Positions 1-10,105 of a stretch of 64,000 bases of DNA are shown here, in pieces. Numbering within the stretch: the stretch's first letter is position 1; every line of letters begins with the position of its first letter. The notes under the pieces are model-generated. The model saw only the letters and a program-made list of their open reading frames with translations. It made no database searches and was not told the DNA's origin. A program made the translations under genes and the position numbers. The stretch comes from Caldilineales bacterium. Lineage in GTDB: Bacteria; Chloroflexota; Anaerolineae; J102. Location of the stretch: NCBI GenBank assembly GCA_019695115.1, contig JAIBAP010000032.1, forward strand, positions 1-64,000, written 5' to 3'.

Positions 1-30
1 TTGTATAGTCTCTCGTACGGCGGTTGGCAT
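1..30 (-). CDS. 5' end of an unidentified minus-strand gene (partial)
   Basis: Reading the complement from position 30 leftwards gives ATG followed by nine sense codons (MPTAVRETIQ) running off the window edge. A strong Shine-Dalgarno sequence, AAGGAG, lies six bases upstream of this ATG, which is the main support for a real start. Ten residues are too few to identify a family. The gene would be divergent from transketolase. Confidence 0.35.
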   Translation of the reverse strand, partial: MPTAVRETIQ

Positions 31-253
31 GGTTCTCTCCTTGCAGGAGCTTGTGGGAATGGTTTCCTGCAATCATGAACCATCCAGCCGCCTTTGTCAC
101 GTCAGCACTTAGCGGAAACTAAAGTAATAACTAATAACTGATAACCGCCTCTATTCGTGCCATTCGTCCATTCGTGTCATTCGTGATCGATCCATTTCGC
201 AATTCGCAATTCGCAATCCGAAATTCCAAATCCGCAATTCATCCGAGGGTCTC
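31..253. other. Intergenic region with simple dispersed repeats
   Basis: No gene is seen here. The stretch holds an AT-rich 'taataactaataactgataacc' type motif around 123-147, then a run of CGTGCCATTCGTCCATTCG-like words at about 152-186, then short repeats of 'cgcaattcgcaat' around 200-240. The same word families recur at about 26350, 26550, 55510, 55935 and 53990-54020, so they are genome-dispersed filler rather than a promoter signature specific to this locus. Confidence 0.6.
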
Positions 254-2281
254 ATGTCCGAAATGCAATCATCTCGTTCTTTTCGCGCTGCCGTCAGCGG
301 CGATCTGGCCGAACGCGCGGTCAACACCATCCGTTTTCTCGCCGCCGACGCCGTGCAGCAGGCCGATAGCGGCCATCCGGGGATGCCCATGGGCATGGCC
401 GATGTCGCCTTCGTGTTGTGGACGCAATTCCTGCGCCACAACCCCGCCGATCCGGGCTGGTTCGACCGCGACCGTTTTGTCCTCAGCGCCGGGCACGGCT
501 CGATGCTGCTGTACTCGCTCCTTCACCTCACCGGCTACGACCTGCCGCTGGACGAACTCAAACGCTTTCGACAGTGGGGCAGCAAGACGCCCGGCCATCC
601 TGAATACGGCCACACGCCCGGCGTGGAGACGACGACGGGGCCGCTGGGCCAGGGGGCGGGCATGTCGGTGGGGATGGCCCTGGCCGAGGCGATGCTGGCC
701 GCCCGCTTCAACCGCCCCGGCCACACCCTGATCGACCACTACACCTACGCCCTGGTCTCGGACGGCGACCTGATGGAGGGCGTCTCCTCGGAGGCGGCGT
801 CGTTGGCCGGGCACTGGCGGCTGGGCAAGCTGATCTGGCTGTATGACGACAACGGCATCAGCATCGACGGCCCCACCGCGATCAGCTTCAGCGAAGACCG
901 CGCCGCCCGTTTCCGGGCCTACGGTTGGGAGACCATTGCCGTGGACGGGCACGACCGCGTCGCCATCGCCGAGGCGATAGCTGCGGCCCAGGCCCAGGGC
1001 GAGCACCCCACCCTCATCCTCTGCCGCACCCACATCGGTTTCGGCTCACCCCACCGCCAGGACACCTCCAAAGCCCACGGCGAACCGCTGGGCGAGGCCG
1101 AGCTGGCCGCGACCAAAGCCAACCTGGGCTGGCCGGCCGAGTCGCGCTTCTTCATCCCCGACGATGTGTTGGCGCACTACCGGCAGGCAGGGGCCGATGG
1201 GACGGCGATGCAGGCAGCCTGGGAGTCGCGGCTGGCCGCCTACCGCGCCGCCTATCCCGCCGAGGCCGCCCACCTGGAGCGCGCCCTGGCCGGAGACCTG
1301 CCCGCCGATCTGGATGCGGCCCTGCCGGTCTTCGGCCCAGAGGTGAAACAGGCCACCCGCAATCTCTCCGGCCAGACGCTGGCCGCCCTGGCCCCGGTGC
1401 TGCCTGAGCTGGTTGGCGGCTCGGCCGACCTCACGCCCTCGAACAAGACCGATTACAAGGGGGTGAAGGATGTGCAGGCGGGCCAGTTCGAGGGCCGTTA
1501 TCTGCGTTTTGGCGTGCGCGAGCACGGCATGGGCGCCATTCTCAACGGCATCACCTTGCACGGCGGCCTCATCCCCTACGGCGGCACCTTCCTGATCTTC
1601 AGCGACTACATGCGGCCCAGCATCCGCCTGGCGGCGCTGATGGGCGTGCGCGTGATCTACATCTTCAGCCATGACAGCATCGGCCTGGGCGAGGATGGCC
1701 CCACCCACCAGCCCATCGAGCAGTTGCCGGCTCTGCGCGCCATCCCCAACCTGGCGGTGGTGCGCCCTGCCGATGGCAACGAGACCGCCCAGGCCTGGAA
1801 GCTGGCCCTGGGCCGGCGTAGCGGCCCCACCGCCCTGCTCCTCACCCGCCAAAACACGCCCACCCTGAGCACGCCGCAGCAGGCGCAAGGCGTCTTGCGC
1901 GGGGGCTATGTCCTGTCCGAGCCGGGCGAGGCGGCGCCGGAGGTGGTGTTGGTCAGTTCGGGTTCCGAGCTGGAGCTGGCGGTGCAGGCGCAGGCGCAGC
2001 TGGCCGAGGATGGCATCGCGGCGCGGGTGGTCAGCCTGCCCTGCTGGGAGTTGTTCGAGGCTCAGCCCGAACCCTATCGGCTGGAGGTTTTCCCGCCCGA
2101 GCTGCCGGTGGTGGCCATCGAGGCCGCCGCTCCCTTCGGCTGGGAACGCTACGCCGACCGGGTGATCGGCATCGCCCGTTTTGGCGCTTCCGCCCCCTAC
2201 CAGACGATCTACGAGAAGTTTGGCATCACCGCGGCGGCGGTGGTGGAGGCGGCGCGGGAGTTGGTGTACGAGGGGGAGTAG
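254..2281 (+). CDS. tkt: Transketolase
   Basis: Thiamine-diphosphate enzyme of the non-oxidative pentose phosphate pathway. It moves two-carbon ketol units between sugar phosphates in the cytosol. The 675-residue length is normal for the family. Visible hallmarks are SGHPG at residues 39-43, the ThDP/metal-binding SDGDLMEG (169-176) followed by DDNGIS (198-203), and the pyrimidine-domain motif GVREHGMG near residue 415. The start at 254 is chosen because a GAGGG Shine-Dalgarno lies four bases upstream and the family N-terminus aligns directly after it. It stands alone on the plus strand, convergent with the large STAND gene. No partner transaldolase is visible. Family assignment is very secure. 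Confidence 0.97.
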   Translation: MSEMQSSRSFRAAVSGDLAERAVNTIRFLAADAVQQADSGHPGMPMGMADVAFVLWTQFLRHNPADPGWFDRDRFVLSAGHGSMLLYSLLHLTGYDLPLDELKRFRQWGSKTPGHPEYGHTPGVETTTGPLGQGAGMSVGMALAEAMLAARFNRPGHTLIDHYTYALVSDGDLMEGVSSEAASLAGHWRLGKLIWLYDDNGISIDGPTAISFSEDRAARFRAYGWETIAVDGHDRVAIAEAIAAAQAQGEHPTLILCRTHIGFGSPHRQDTSKAHGEPLGEAELAATKANLGWPAESRFFIPDDVLAHYRQAGADGTAMQAAWESRLAAYRAAYPAEAAHLERALAGDLPADLDAALPVFGPEVKQATRNLSGQTLAALAPVLPELVGGSADLTPSNKTDYKGVKDVQAGQFEGRYLRFGVREHGMGAILNGITLHGGLIPYGGTFLIFSDYMRPSIRLAALMGVRVIYIFSHDSIGLGEDGPTHQPIEQLPALRAIPNLAVVRPADGNETAQAWKLALGRRSGPTALLLTRQNTPTLSTPQQAQGVLRGGYVLSEPGEAAPEVVLVSSGSELELAVQAQAQLAEDGIAARVVSLPCWELFEAQPEPYRLEVFPPELPVVAIEAAAPFGWERYADRVIGIARFGASAPYQTIYEKFGITAAAVVEAARELVYEGE

Positions 2282-2292
2282 AGGGCAGGCGA

Positions 2293-2344
2293 GCCGGTGC
2301 GACGCACTTTGCTGCCATCGTGGGTGGCTGTGCGTCGCACTGGC
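2293..2344. terminator. Inverted repeat between convergent genes
   Basis: A 15-base arm at 2293-2307 (gccggtgcgacgcac) pairs with 2330-2344 with one G-T mismatch, separated by 22 bases. It lies exactly between the ends of transketolase and the minus-strand STAND gene, so a bidirectional terminator is plausible. There is no clear U-tract on either side, so it may instead be a dispersed repeat. Confidence 0.45.
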
Positions 2345-2350
2345 TTGCGA

Positions 2351-5300
2351 TCATTGGCTTTCCGTGACGATCAGGCGATAGCGCCCGCTCGTCCGCCCGC
2401 CCAAAGCGGCGGGCGAGATGATGCGGGGGTGCTCAGTCGCTTCGAAAACCAGTTGCGAGTTGAGACCGCCGCCGCCGTCGTCATCAGTTCGCCTGGCGCC
2501 GTTGGCGTCGACCACCGTCAGGTAGGGGTCGATGCCACTGCCGGCATCCTCCAGGCGGATGACGACGCGTTTGCCCTCGGCGCCGGTCAATTCCCAGGCG
2601 ATGCCCTCGGCAAGATCCACTTCCTTCGTTTCTCCCAGGCGAATCGGTCGCGTCTCTGGTCTGGGGAAGCTAAGGCGGTAGCCGCCGGTCGGCGTTTGGG
2701 CGCTGGGAATGATGCCGTAAAGCCCTTCAGAGGGCAGGACGGCCAAAGGCAGCACGGTACGATGGTTCTGGCCGCTGTTATCGGCGCGAGCGACCTCGCC
2801 GGTCGGGCCGACCAACCTGAGTGAGGGGAGGATGGTGGGGTCGTCGGTCGGGTCGAGGTTGATTCGTAGCAAGTCGCCGGCCGTGCCTGCGAAAACCCAA
2901 ACAACAGGCTGAGCGAAGTCGCCTTCCACAGGCTGGGGTGGCGTAATCGGCGTGGACTCAAGCTCTGTGATCGAGAGCTGATAAGCGCCAGAACTGCCAT
3001 CATTCAACGGGCGGGCGACGATGAGATAGGGGCCGTTGCTGCTGAGCACTGCCTCTGCTCGTGAGTTCGAACCTTGATAGTCATCATTTCTGGCAGCCAG
3101 TTTGCCGTTGGGGTCGTACACTTCTAGCAGGGTATCGAAATCGCTGCTGGTCATGTCGATGCGGACTACCTGACCGGCGTGTGCATCCAACTGCCACAGC
3201 CGATTGCCATCGCTGGGGGCTGAAATGGTTTGTCCCGCCCCAATAGGCGTTGCGCTCGCCTCGGCCACTGAGAGCCGGTAGGGGGCAACACTGTTGGGCC
3301 TGCCCACCTGAATGAGATAGCTTCCATCGGCTGGCAGGACGGCGGCCTGGATGCGGGCATTCAAACCGCCGCCGCCATTGTCGTTTTCGACGACGATGCT
3401 GCCATCGCTCCGGCGCAGGGTGAGGTAGGGATCGAAATTGGCGTCGCTGGTGCTGAGGGCGATATCGAGGATCTGGCCGGCGCGGCCTCTGAATTCCCAA
3501 AATGGCTGGCGGTCGCTGGAATTGGTGACTGACTGGCCGAGGGCGATGAGTGATGGCTTGGCTTCATTCATCGATAGCAAATAGGGGGCGTCGAGCGGGG
3601 GCTCACGCCTCTGAACTACCTGCACGAAGTACGTTCCGTCGGCCGGGAGGATGTCCTGAATGCGAGCATTGATGTCCGTCCCGCCATCATCGTCCTCCCG
3701 GAAGCTGTTGCCGTCGCTGCGGCGCACGATCAAATAGGGATCGAACTCAGACGCAGGGGCGGTGGTGGAAAGACTGATGTCGATCGGTTGGCCGGCGCGG
3801 CCGGCGAATTTCCACAATTCGTTCTGCGTGGTGGAGGGGACTGGCTTACCCGGTTCGAGATCGCCAGGGATGAGGGCTGAGAGGGTGATGGTATAGGGAT
3901 TGGCGCTGCTCGAAACATCAGGTGGGGTCGTTTTCAGGAAGTAGCGGCCATCGGCCGGGAGGATGAAGGGGGAGATGCGTTTGGCGCCGTCGGTCGCACT
4001 GGCGGCCTTGCCTTCGGCCAGTGTGCTGCCATCGGTCCGTTGCAAGGCCAGGTAGGGATCAAAGGTAGACGTTGCCGCCTGGAGGGTGACGCTGATGACC
4101 TGGCTCTGTTTGCCATCGAATGACCACAGGGGTTGCTCTTGGGTGTTCCCCGGCGTAGCTTGTTCGAATTTCAATGTGGCAGGCGCAGCGCCGGTTAGCG
4201 TCAGGTCATAGTCGATGCGAGCGTCATCCCGAACCCTGGGCGCGAGGCGATAGATGCCATCGGCAGGTAGAATGACTTCTAGCGACGAGTCGTTGCCATC
4301 ATTCCCGGCGTTGTTCCCCGAATATAGGCTGCCATCCGGCCCCTGCAATTCCATCCAGGCGCCGTAGCTGCTTTTCTCGGCGGCCAGGTAGATCGTGACC
4401 AGGTCGCCTTGTTTGCCATCGAAGAAGTATGCCTGGTCTTGGTTTGGCTCGTATCGATGGCTGATGGTCTTACCATAGGCCATGAATTCGGGCCGCCCCC
4501 TCAGATTCCAGCATCCTTCGGCATCACCCTGCTGACAGAGTGTGAAGTAGACTCTGTTCAACAAGGCTGAGATCGAACTCAATGCGACCGGCCAGGGTTC
4601 TGCTCCCTCAGCCATTGTCTTCAGATCGCCGGCCGCCTGCTTGAGCATGGAGCTATCATTGGCGGCAACCGCCTCTTCAGCTCGAACCAACTTCTTGCCA
4701 GTTTCTACAGCCTTGAGTGGGTCGAATGCCCGCTGCGAGTTGTTTTCGGCTGCCAGGTCGGCGGCAACTTGCAGGCACTGCAATGCCTGTTCCTCATAGA
4801 CGGCTTCGGGTAGGCGAAGTTTGCTGAGGGCCTCCTCACTGAGGGTCGAGAAAGCCGTATCCAACGGCTGTATGGATAGAGGCGGCGTCACAGTCATGTC
4901 TCGCGCTTGTTCCAAGAGCCGATAGCCTTGTTTGGCCTTCGCTATTTCGCAGTTTCGGATCAGTTTTGTCGCTTCATCCACGCGGGCCTGGGCGAAGGTC
5001 ACATCCAGGGGATAGTCACAGATACTGGCATCCCTATAGTCGATCGCTTCGGGAAAAGCGCGCTTCCATGCCTCATAGCTCAGATTGCCTTGAGCGCGCA
5101 CACAGGCCAGCTCCCGCCAGACGGCTTCGGTCATCGGCCATGCGATCACATCCTCGGCCCGCAAGGCGATCAGTTTTTGCTGTTCGGCGTCATAGGTCAC
5201 ATCGAGAGCCTTGTTGTCGAGTCTGAAGGCGGACACTTTCTTCCAACTCGGCAATTGCCAAAGTTCCAGCTCCGGCGCGTCCTCCGGCGCGTCCTCCGGC

Positions 5301-8300
5301 GCGTCAGAAGTGATTGCCAGCCAGTCATCGTCATGCAGAAAGGCGATGGCGTCGAATCTGCGCCTAGCTGATTCGTCGGGTGGCTCAGAGTGATCGATGC
5401 TTTCGTGGTCGCTCCAGTTCCAGATTGTGACCGCACCCTCTTTGCTCAGAGCGGCCAGGAGATTACCGTTGCTGCTGAAGGCAAGATCGCTGATCTTGGG
5501 CATGGTCCCCTTCAACGGTTCAGGTTGGCGTTCGGCATCCAGATAATGAGCTTCGACCCCGCCCGATGCCAGCCCCACCGCCAGGGCCTTCCCCTGCGGA
5601 TGAAAGGCCAGGGCATGGATCGGCTCAGCAAAGGGCAAAGTGATGGTCGAGTCATAGCCTCTTGATCGCACCTCCACCTGACATGCGCTGGCTTTCTGGC
5701 TGAGGTCAGGGGCTGTTTGCGGCCCAGATGGTTCGACACCGCCTGACCGGTTGTTTGTTCGATTGACTGCTGATTGGGCTGCGTTATTAGCTGGCGCCCC
5801 TTTCTCTTTTGTGCCGCACCACCCCACCGCCACCTGGCTGCCATCGGCGTTGAGTGCGACGGCGGTTGGGGTCATCGGGATGGTGAAACTAAAGGTTTGG
5901 CTGTCCGAGACCGGCGAGGCCACATAGACGCCCCAATGGTTGTCGACACTGCCCACATTTGCCAACCATGCGCCATCAGCACTCAAGGTTATCGTCATTG
6001 CTGACGCCGTTTGCGGTGATCGAAAGGACGGCGCAACCGGTCGGACGGCGGGGAACTCGGAGGGGTGGCTCAAATCCGAGGCGAAGGGTTCGGCATCCTG
6101 GGTGCTCACCGAAATCAGGCGTTGAGGAGTGGCGGGGTCGAACGCAACACTCCAGGCTTCGCCGCTATGACCAGGCATGACCAACGGTGCGGCGTTCGGA
6201 TGCGCCAAATCATAGACACGCACCTGGCCATCGCCCCATCCTGCAGCCAGCCGCTTGCCATCGCCAGGGCTGAAGGCGAGTTCCCATGCCTCGAACCCTT
6301 CGCGGGAGTGGTCGTCGATGACCTGGTTGGTCGGTGGGTCTTCGTTCAAGTTCCACAGCAGGATGCGGCTGTCGTCGCTGCCCGACGCCAGCTGGCTGCC
6401 ATCCGGGCTGAAAACGATGTCATTGACCCAGTCCGTATGGCCGCCTGTCAATGTCTGTGAGTTCGGCCGACGGGTTGTTAGATCACTCCAGAGAATAATG
6501 TCGCCACCCCTTCCAGCCGAAGCCAGCCGGTTGCCGTAGGGGTCGAAGGCGATCGCATAGGCCCAGTCGCTATGACGGCCGGGCAAGGTGCGGCTGACCG
6601 GGGCCGAAGCGGAGAGATCCCAAAGCGTCACTGTCCCATCCTGATTGCCCACAGCAAGCTGTTGGCCATCGGAGCTGAAGGCCACCGACCACATCGCCGG
6701 TTGCTCATCCGTCAGGACGGTTGGTTTGGGCGCGGCGGGGTCTTGGATGTCCCAGAGGATCAGTTTGTGCTTGAGGGCGGCAGGGTCATTGCGGTCGCCG
6801 CCGGTTGTGGCCAGCCGGGCGTGAGCCGGATCGAAGGCCAGGCTGTAGTCATGACCAGCGTAGGCGTCGTGCGCGTCCAGTCGCTCGCCGATCTGCTCAC
6901 CGCTGGCGTTGTCCCACAGGCTGAGGCCGCCCCGGTCGTCGAACAAAGCCAGGATGCGACCATCCTGGCTGAATGCGGCGCGCCGCCAGGGGCCATCTGT
7001 GGCAAAATCGAGCCGTTTGCCGGGTGCGATGGGCGAAATGTAGCCTTGTTGCAGCGCCTCTAGCAGCGCCGCCGTAGCTGGAAAGGTTGTCGTGTCGGAG
7101 ATGGCGCGGTGGGCAAGCAAGAGTTTGTCCACGATTGCGGCGCTATCAGTATCGAAAGACTCGTTGGCAAGTTTCAATGATTGTTCGGTCAGACGCAGCC
7201 TGTTCGCTTCGGCCTGTGCATCTTCGGCAGTCTCTTGGGCCACTTTCGCCCTCGATTCAGCAACGACCGCCTTGCTCGTCTGCGCTCTGGCATCGATCTC
7301 CGTCGTCTCGGCTTTGTGGCGTTCGTTCACTGCCACTTTCGCCGCCGCATTGGCTTGCGACCAGAAAAAGGCCGCCACCAAAGCCATCAGCACAGCGAAA
7401 AAGGCCGCCGCCCCTGCTGCCACTGCAACCCGGCGAAAGCGTTGTTTCTGTCGTGCTTCCTGATCGGCGCGTTCTTTCTCTTGTCGCGCCGTCTCCTGGG
7501 CTGCTTTCTCGCGCTTGGCCGCTTCATCCGCACGCCGTCGCGCCTCGAACATCTGGCGCTTCCGCTCGGCCTCTTGCCTGGCCTCCAGGAATTCCTCCAC
7601 CTCCGGCGACTGTCGTTGCCCCTGCGCCGCCTCCACCGCCTTCTGCAGGTCTTCGTCATCGAGCCGTAACTTGTCCGCGCTTCTTTCCGATTCGATCCAG
7701 ATACGCGCCGCCAGCACCAACGGCTGTGCATTCTGCTCCAACCACTTGCGGTTCCTGGCCCGGATGGGGTCGATGAAGCGGTCATGCACCAACTCATACC
7801 AGTAAGCGCCGGCGTGTGCTTCGGCTCGCAGCAGATATTTGTCCTCCAGGAATTCGACCACGCGATTGGGCATGCCTTCGGTCTCGGTCTTGCCTTTGTT
7901 CAGGAAGCCGCGCGTCCCCGCCTCGGTGATCAACTCGTCCGAAAACCAGGTGCGCAACTGCGCTTCCGTCACCTCCACGCCCTCCAGCGCCAGCGCCTGG
8001 CGCAGTCGCTCCTCATAGAAATCGCCCAACGCGTTGTCGACAAAGGTGGTCAAGTCGCCTTTAGCCAATTCCTTCAAGTCGTCGATGGTGATCGTTTGGC
8101 CCGCCTTCTCTTGCATACCCTCCCACATCTGATAACACACCACCTGCAATTGCACCGGCTGGACGAACTCGCCCTCTTGTCCTTGCCCCTCCTGGCTCTG
8201 CTCGCGCACCAGCAGCAGGTTACGGACAATCTCTTTGACTGCATCGGCTTCGATGGATCGCCCTTTCTTCTCGGCCGGCTTTTCGATTGCTTCGGTGGCT

Positions 8301-9046
8301 GCGGCCTCGCCCATCCGTTCCATAGCAAAACGGACAAAGGGAAAGCCTGGCAGCCGGGGTGCATAGCGTTCGATCTCCGGCACATAATCCGAGCGCATGC
8401 TCAGCACAACCCAAAGATGAGGGTCGTCTTGCAGGGCGTCGTTGATCTGGTCGAAGAATCTCTCGCGTTCGGGCCAGCGAGCGGGGTGGGTGGTGACGAG
8501 TTCTTCGAATTGATCGAGGATGAGCACGTGCGGCGGCTGTTTGCGTCGCGGCTGCGCCGGCGCAGCATTGGCTTCGGCGTTTGCTTTCTCGGCCTGGGCT
8601 GCAACATCGGCATCGTAGCTATAGCTTTTGCCATCGCTGGTGCGTAGCCCACGCATGAAATCCCTCAATGTCAGGTGGGCAAAGGTGCTCGACATCTCCC
8701 CTCGCCCATCGATGCTCGACATGACGTTGAAGGCATAGATATTGTCTATTTCGCCGCTGTCTTTGGCGGGTGCGCCGCCGACGCGAGCCAACGGCAGCAC
8801 CAGATAACGGACATCCTTGGCTCGCAAGCCCGGTATCAGCCGCACCTTCAGCAGCGAGCTTTTCCCGGCGCCGGATGGGGCATAGAAAAGCACAAGCCGG
8901 TGGGCAATCACGACCGAGAGGAGGTCGCGCGCCTCGCGTTCGCGCCCGAAGTAATAGCTGGCGTGTTTCTCGTCGAACTGCTGCGGCCCAACATAGGGGT
9001 TGGACGGCTCTTCGACCTTGGTGGGGGAGATGATGGGTTCTGCCAT
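2351..9046 (-). CDS. Membrane-anchored nSTAND NTPase with WD40 propellers and seven PPC-like repeats
   Basis: Predicted signal-transducing NTPase of 2231 residues. Order of parts: nSTAND1-type NTPase at about 17-430 with NPYVGPQQF and FGRE lead-in, Walker A APSGAGKSSL (56-65) and Walker B HVLILDQFEE (173-182). Next come a charged coiled coil (about 483-537), one hydrophobic helix (about 539-563), a second helical stretch, about 13 WD40-like blades (about 679-1300), a helical linker, and seven repeats of about 100 residues from about 1520 to the end. These repeats carry the PPC-type pattern DPYLTLRRSDGS...LPADGSYLIQV. Basic residues (QKQRFRR) just before the helix suggest the NTPase is cytoplasmic and the propellers and PPC repeats are outside. 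The start is set at MAEPIISP, one base after the stop of the SIR2 gene; earlier in-frame codons lie inside that gene. Effector or sensor roles are inferred from family knowledge. Confidence 0.9.
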   Translation of the reverse strand: MAEPIISPTKVEEPSNPYVGPQQFDEKHASYYFGREREARDLLSVVIAHRLVLFYAPSGAGKSSLLKVRLIPGLRAKDVRYLVLPLARVGGAPAKDSGEIDNIYAFNVMSSIDGRGEMSSTFAHLTLRDFMRGLRTSDGKSYSYDADVAAQAEKANAEANAAPAQPRRKQPPHVLILDQFEELVTTHPARWPERERFFDQINDALQDDPHLWVVLSMRSDYVPEIERYAPRLPGFPFVRFAMERMGEAAATEAIEKPAEKKGRSIEADAVKEIVRNLLLVREQSQEGQGQEGEFVQPVQLQVVCYQMWEGMQEKAGQTITIDDLKELAKGDLTTFVDNALGDFYEERLRQALALEGVEVTEAQLRTWFSDELITEAGTRGFLNKGKTETEGMPNRVVEFLEDKYLLRAEAHAGAYWYELVHDRFIDPIRARNRKWLEQNAQPLVLAARIWIESERSADKLRLDDEDLQKAVEAAQGQRQSPEVEEFLEARQEAERKRQMFEARRRADEAAKREKAAQETARQEKERADQEARQKQRFRRVAVAAGAAAFFAVLMALVAAFFWSQANAAAKVAVNERHKAETTEIDARAQTSKAVVAESRAKVAQETAEDAQAEANRLRLTEQSLKLANESFDTDSAAIVDKLLLAHRAISDTTTFPATAALLEALQQGYISPIAPGKRLDFATDGPWRRAAFSQDGRILALFDDRGGLSLWDNASGEQIGERLDAHDAYAGHDYSLAFDPAHARLATTGGDRNDPAALKHKLILWDIQDPAAPKPTVLTDEQPAMWSVAFSSDGQQLAVGNQDGTVTLWDLSASAPVSRTLPGRHSDWAYAIAFDPYGNRLASAGRGGDIILWSDLTTRRPNSQTLTGGHTDWVNDIVFSPDGSQLASGSDDSRILLWNLNEDPPTNQVIDDHSREGFEAWELAFSPGDGKRLAAGWGDGQVRVYDLAHPNAAPLVMPGHSGEAWSVAFDPATPQRLISVSTQDAEPFASDLSHPSEFPAVRPVAPSFRSPQTASAMTITLSADGAWLANVGSVDNHWGVYVASPVSDSQTFSFTIPMTPTAVALNADGSQVAVGWCGTKEKGAPANNAAQSAVNRTNNRSGGVEPSGPQTAPDLSQKASACQVEVRSRGYDSTITLPFAEPIHALAFHPQGKALAVGLASGGVEAHYLDAERQPEPLKGTMPKISDLAFSSNGNLLAALSKEGAVTIWNWSDHESIDHSEPPDESARRRFDAIAFLHDDDWLAITSDAPEDAPEDAPELELWQLPSWKKVSAFRLDNKALDVTYDAEQQKLIALRAEDVIAWPMTEAVWRELACVRAQGNLSYEAWKRAFPEAIDYRDASICDYPLDVTFAQARVDEATKLIRNCEIAKAKQGYRLLEQARDMTVTPPLSIQPLDTAFSTLSEEALSKLRLPEAVYEEQALQCLQVAADLAAENNSQRAFDPLKAVETGKKLVRAEEAVAANDSSMLKQAAGDLKTMAEGAEPWPVALSSISALLNRVYFTLCQQGDAEGCWNLRGRPEFMAYGKTISHRYEPNQDQAYFFDGKQGDLVTIYLAAEKSSYGAWMELQGPDGSLYSGNNAGNDGNDSSLEVILPADGIYRLAPRVRDDARIDYDLTLTGAAPATLKFEQATPGNTQEQPLWSFDGKQSQVISVTLQAATSTFDPYLALQRTDGSTLAEGKAASATDGAKRISPFILPADGRYFLKTTPPDVSSSANPYTITLSALIPGDLEPGKPVPSTTQNELWKFAGRAGQPIDISLSTTAPASEFDPYLIVRRSDGNSFREDDDGGTDINARIQDILPADGTYFVQVVQRREPPLDAPYLLSMNEAKPSLIALGQSVTNSSDRQPFWEFRGRAGQILDIALSTSDANFDPYLTLRRSDGSIVVENDNGGGGLNARIQAAVLPADGSYLIQVGRPNSVAPYRLSVAEASATPIGAGQTISAPSDGNRLWQLDAHAGQVVRIDMTSSDFDTLLEVYDPNGKLAARNDDYQGSNSRAEAVLSSNGPYLIVARPLNDGSSGAYQLSITELESTPITPPQPVEGDFAQPVVWVFAGTAGDLLRINLDPTDDPTILPSLRLVGPTGEVARADNSGQNHRTVLPLAVLPSEGLYGIIPSAQTPTGGYRLSFPRPETRPIRLGETKEVDLAEGIAWELTGAEGKRVVIRLEDAGSGIDPYLTVVDANGARRTDDDGGGGLNSQLVFEATEHPRIISPAALGGRTSGRYRLIVTESQ

Positions 9047-9047
9047 C

Positions 9048-10103
9048 TCAATTCGCCTCTGCCGCGTATTTCTCGAACAGCTCATGGATGAACTGAGTCG
9101 GGTCTTCCTCGATGACATCGAATGCAGCCTGGGTCAGATAACGCTGCAAGTAGATTTTGGCGCTTTCGTCGCGCTCAAGCTGAATGGCGACCCGCGACAC
9201 CTCGATCCCTTCTTTGATCGAAGGTTTGATCAAACCGCGGAAGAGCACCCGAAAATCCCAATCGTTGGGACGATAGCCGATCATGGCCAACGAGCGCAGG
9301 GTGAGGGCATCCTTGATGCGCGGGTGTACGGCCGGCTTCTGGGATTGGTCGGCGCTGACATCGCGAGAAATGGCAGCCAGGAAGTCCAGATGGTCATCCA
9401 CCGTCAGCACCAGCGACTCTGGCCAGTCGTCACAACCGTGCAAGTGGTAGACCAATGGCCGCTGTTTGGGGTCATAGTCGGCGCTATCGAATGGAGACGG
9501 AATGCTGTGCAGAGCCGGATGCCAGCGACAGATCTCGGTCGCGGCTTCGACCCCGCGCGTCTGTTTGATGGCCGCCTCCAACTGGCGGTGATAGCTGGTG
9601 GTCAGATAGATGGAGAGGGGCAAACTGGCCAGCAGCAACAAGGGGTTGGCATCCGGTTCGGACAGACTCGGCAAGTCGAAACGATCCGCCGCCGCAGAGA
9701 CGGTCAGCGTCTTCTTCTGAGCTTTGACTTCCTTGATCGCCTGTTCAGTGACCCCGTTTTTACGGCTTGCCACCACCACCAGGGCATCCTTGAGGAAGTC
9801 CAGATAGGATTTCTTGACGGCCGCTTCTTCGCGCATTGCCCCGCCAGCCTCGTTGTAGCGAGCGAATTGAGAAATGCGGGCGATGCTGAGGTTGGTCTTG
9901 TCGGCGGCATCAGGGTAACTGGCCCGTTTGGCCCAGCCGCTGACCAGGCTGTCGTGGCTGGTGAAGGTGAGGTCGTTGGTGAAACAGACGCCGACGATGG
10001 GGAGAACTTTGTCCTCTCTGATCTTGCCGGCCAGGGCAGCAACAGGGCCTTGATCGGCGTCCGTCGGTTGCATCTCTTCGCCTTCGAAACTGATGATTTC
10101 CAT
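9048..10103 (-). CDS. SIR2-like domain protein (predicted NAD-consuming effector)
   Basis: A 351-residue soluble protein of the SIR2-like type found in bacterial conflict systems. Visible motifs are LPIVGVCFTND (34-44), matching the degenerate nucleotide-binding loop, YLTTSYH (166-172), VYHLHG (218-223) carrying the conserved histidine, and MIGYRPNDWDFRVLFR (274-289), a sequence typical of defence-associated SIR2 proteins. In that family the domain usually hydrolyses NAD+, but activity here is an inference. The gene is tightly coupled: its stop is one base from the STAND gene start and it begins two bases after the FGE-fold gene ends. A classical sirtuin deacetylase is unlikely because the zinc-binding cysteine module is absent. 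Confidence 0.85.
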   Translation of the reverse strand: MEIISFEGEEMQPTDADQGPVAALAGKIREDKVLPIVGVCFTNDLTFTSHDSLVSGWAKRASYPDAADKTNLSIARISQFARYNEAGGAMREEAAVKKSYLDFLKDALVVVASRKNGVTEQAIKEVKAQKKTLTVSAAADRFDLPSLSEPDANPLLLLASLPLSIYLTTSYHRQLEAAIKQTRGVEAATEICRWHPALHSIPSPFDSADYDPKQRPLVYHLHGCDDWPESLVLTVDDHLDFLAAISRDVSADQSQKPAVHPRIKDALTLRSLAMIGYRPNDWDFRVLFRGLIKPSIKEGIEVSRVAIQLERDESAKIYLQRYLTQAAFDVIEEDPTQFIHELFEKYAAEAN

Positions 10104-10105
10104 GA

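Noticed and set aside
9048-10103. Classical sirtuin deacetylase
   Set aside because: The four-cysteine zinc module and the GAGxSxxxGIPDFR signature are absent; the motifs match the defence-type SIR2-like group instead.
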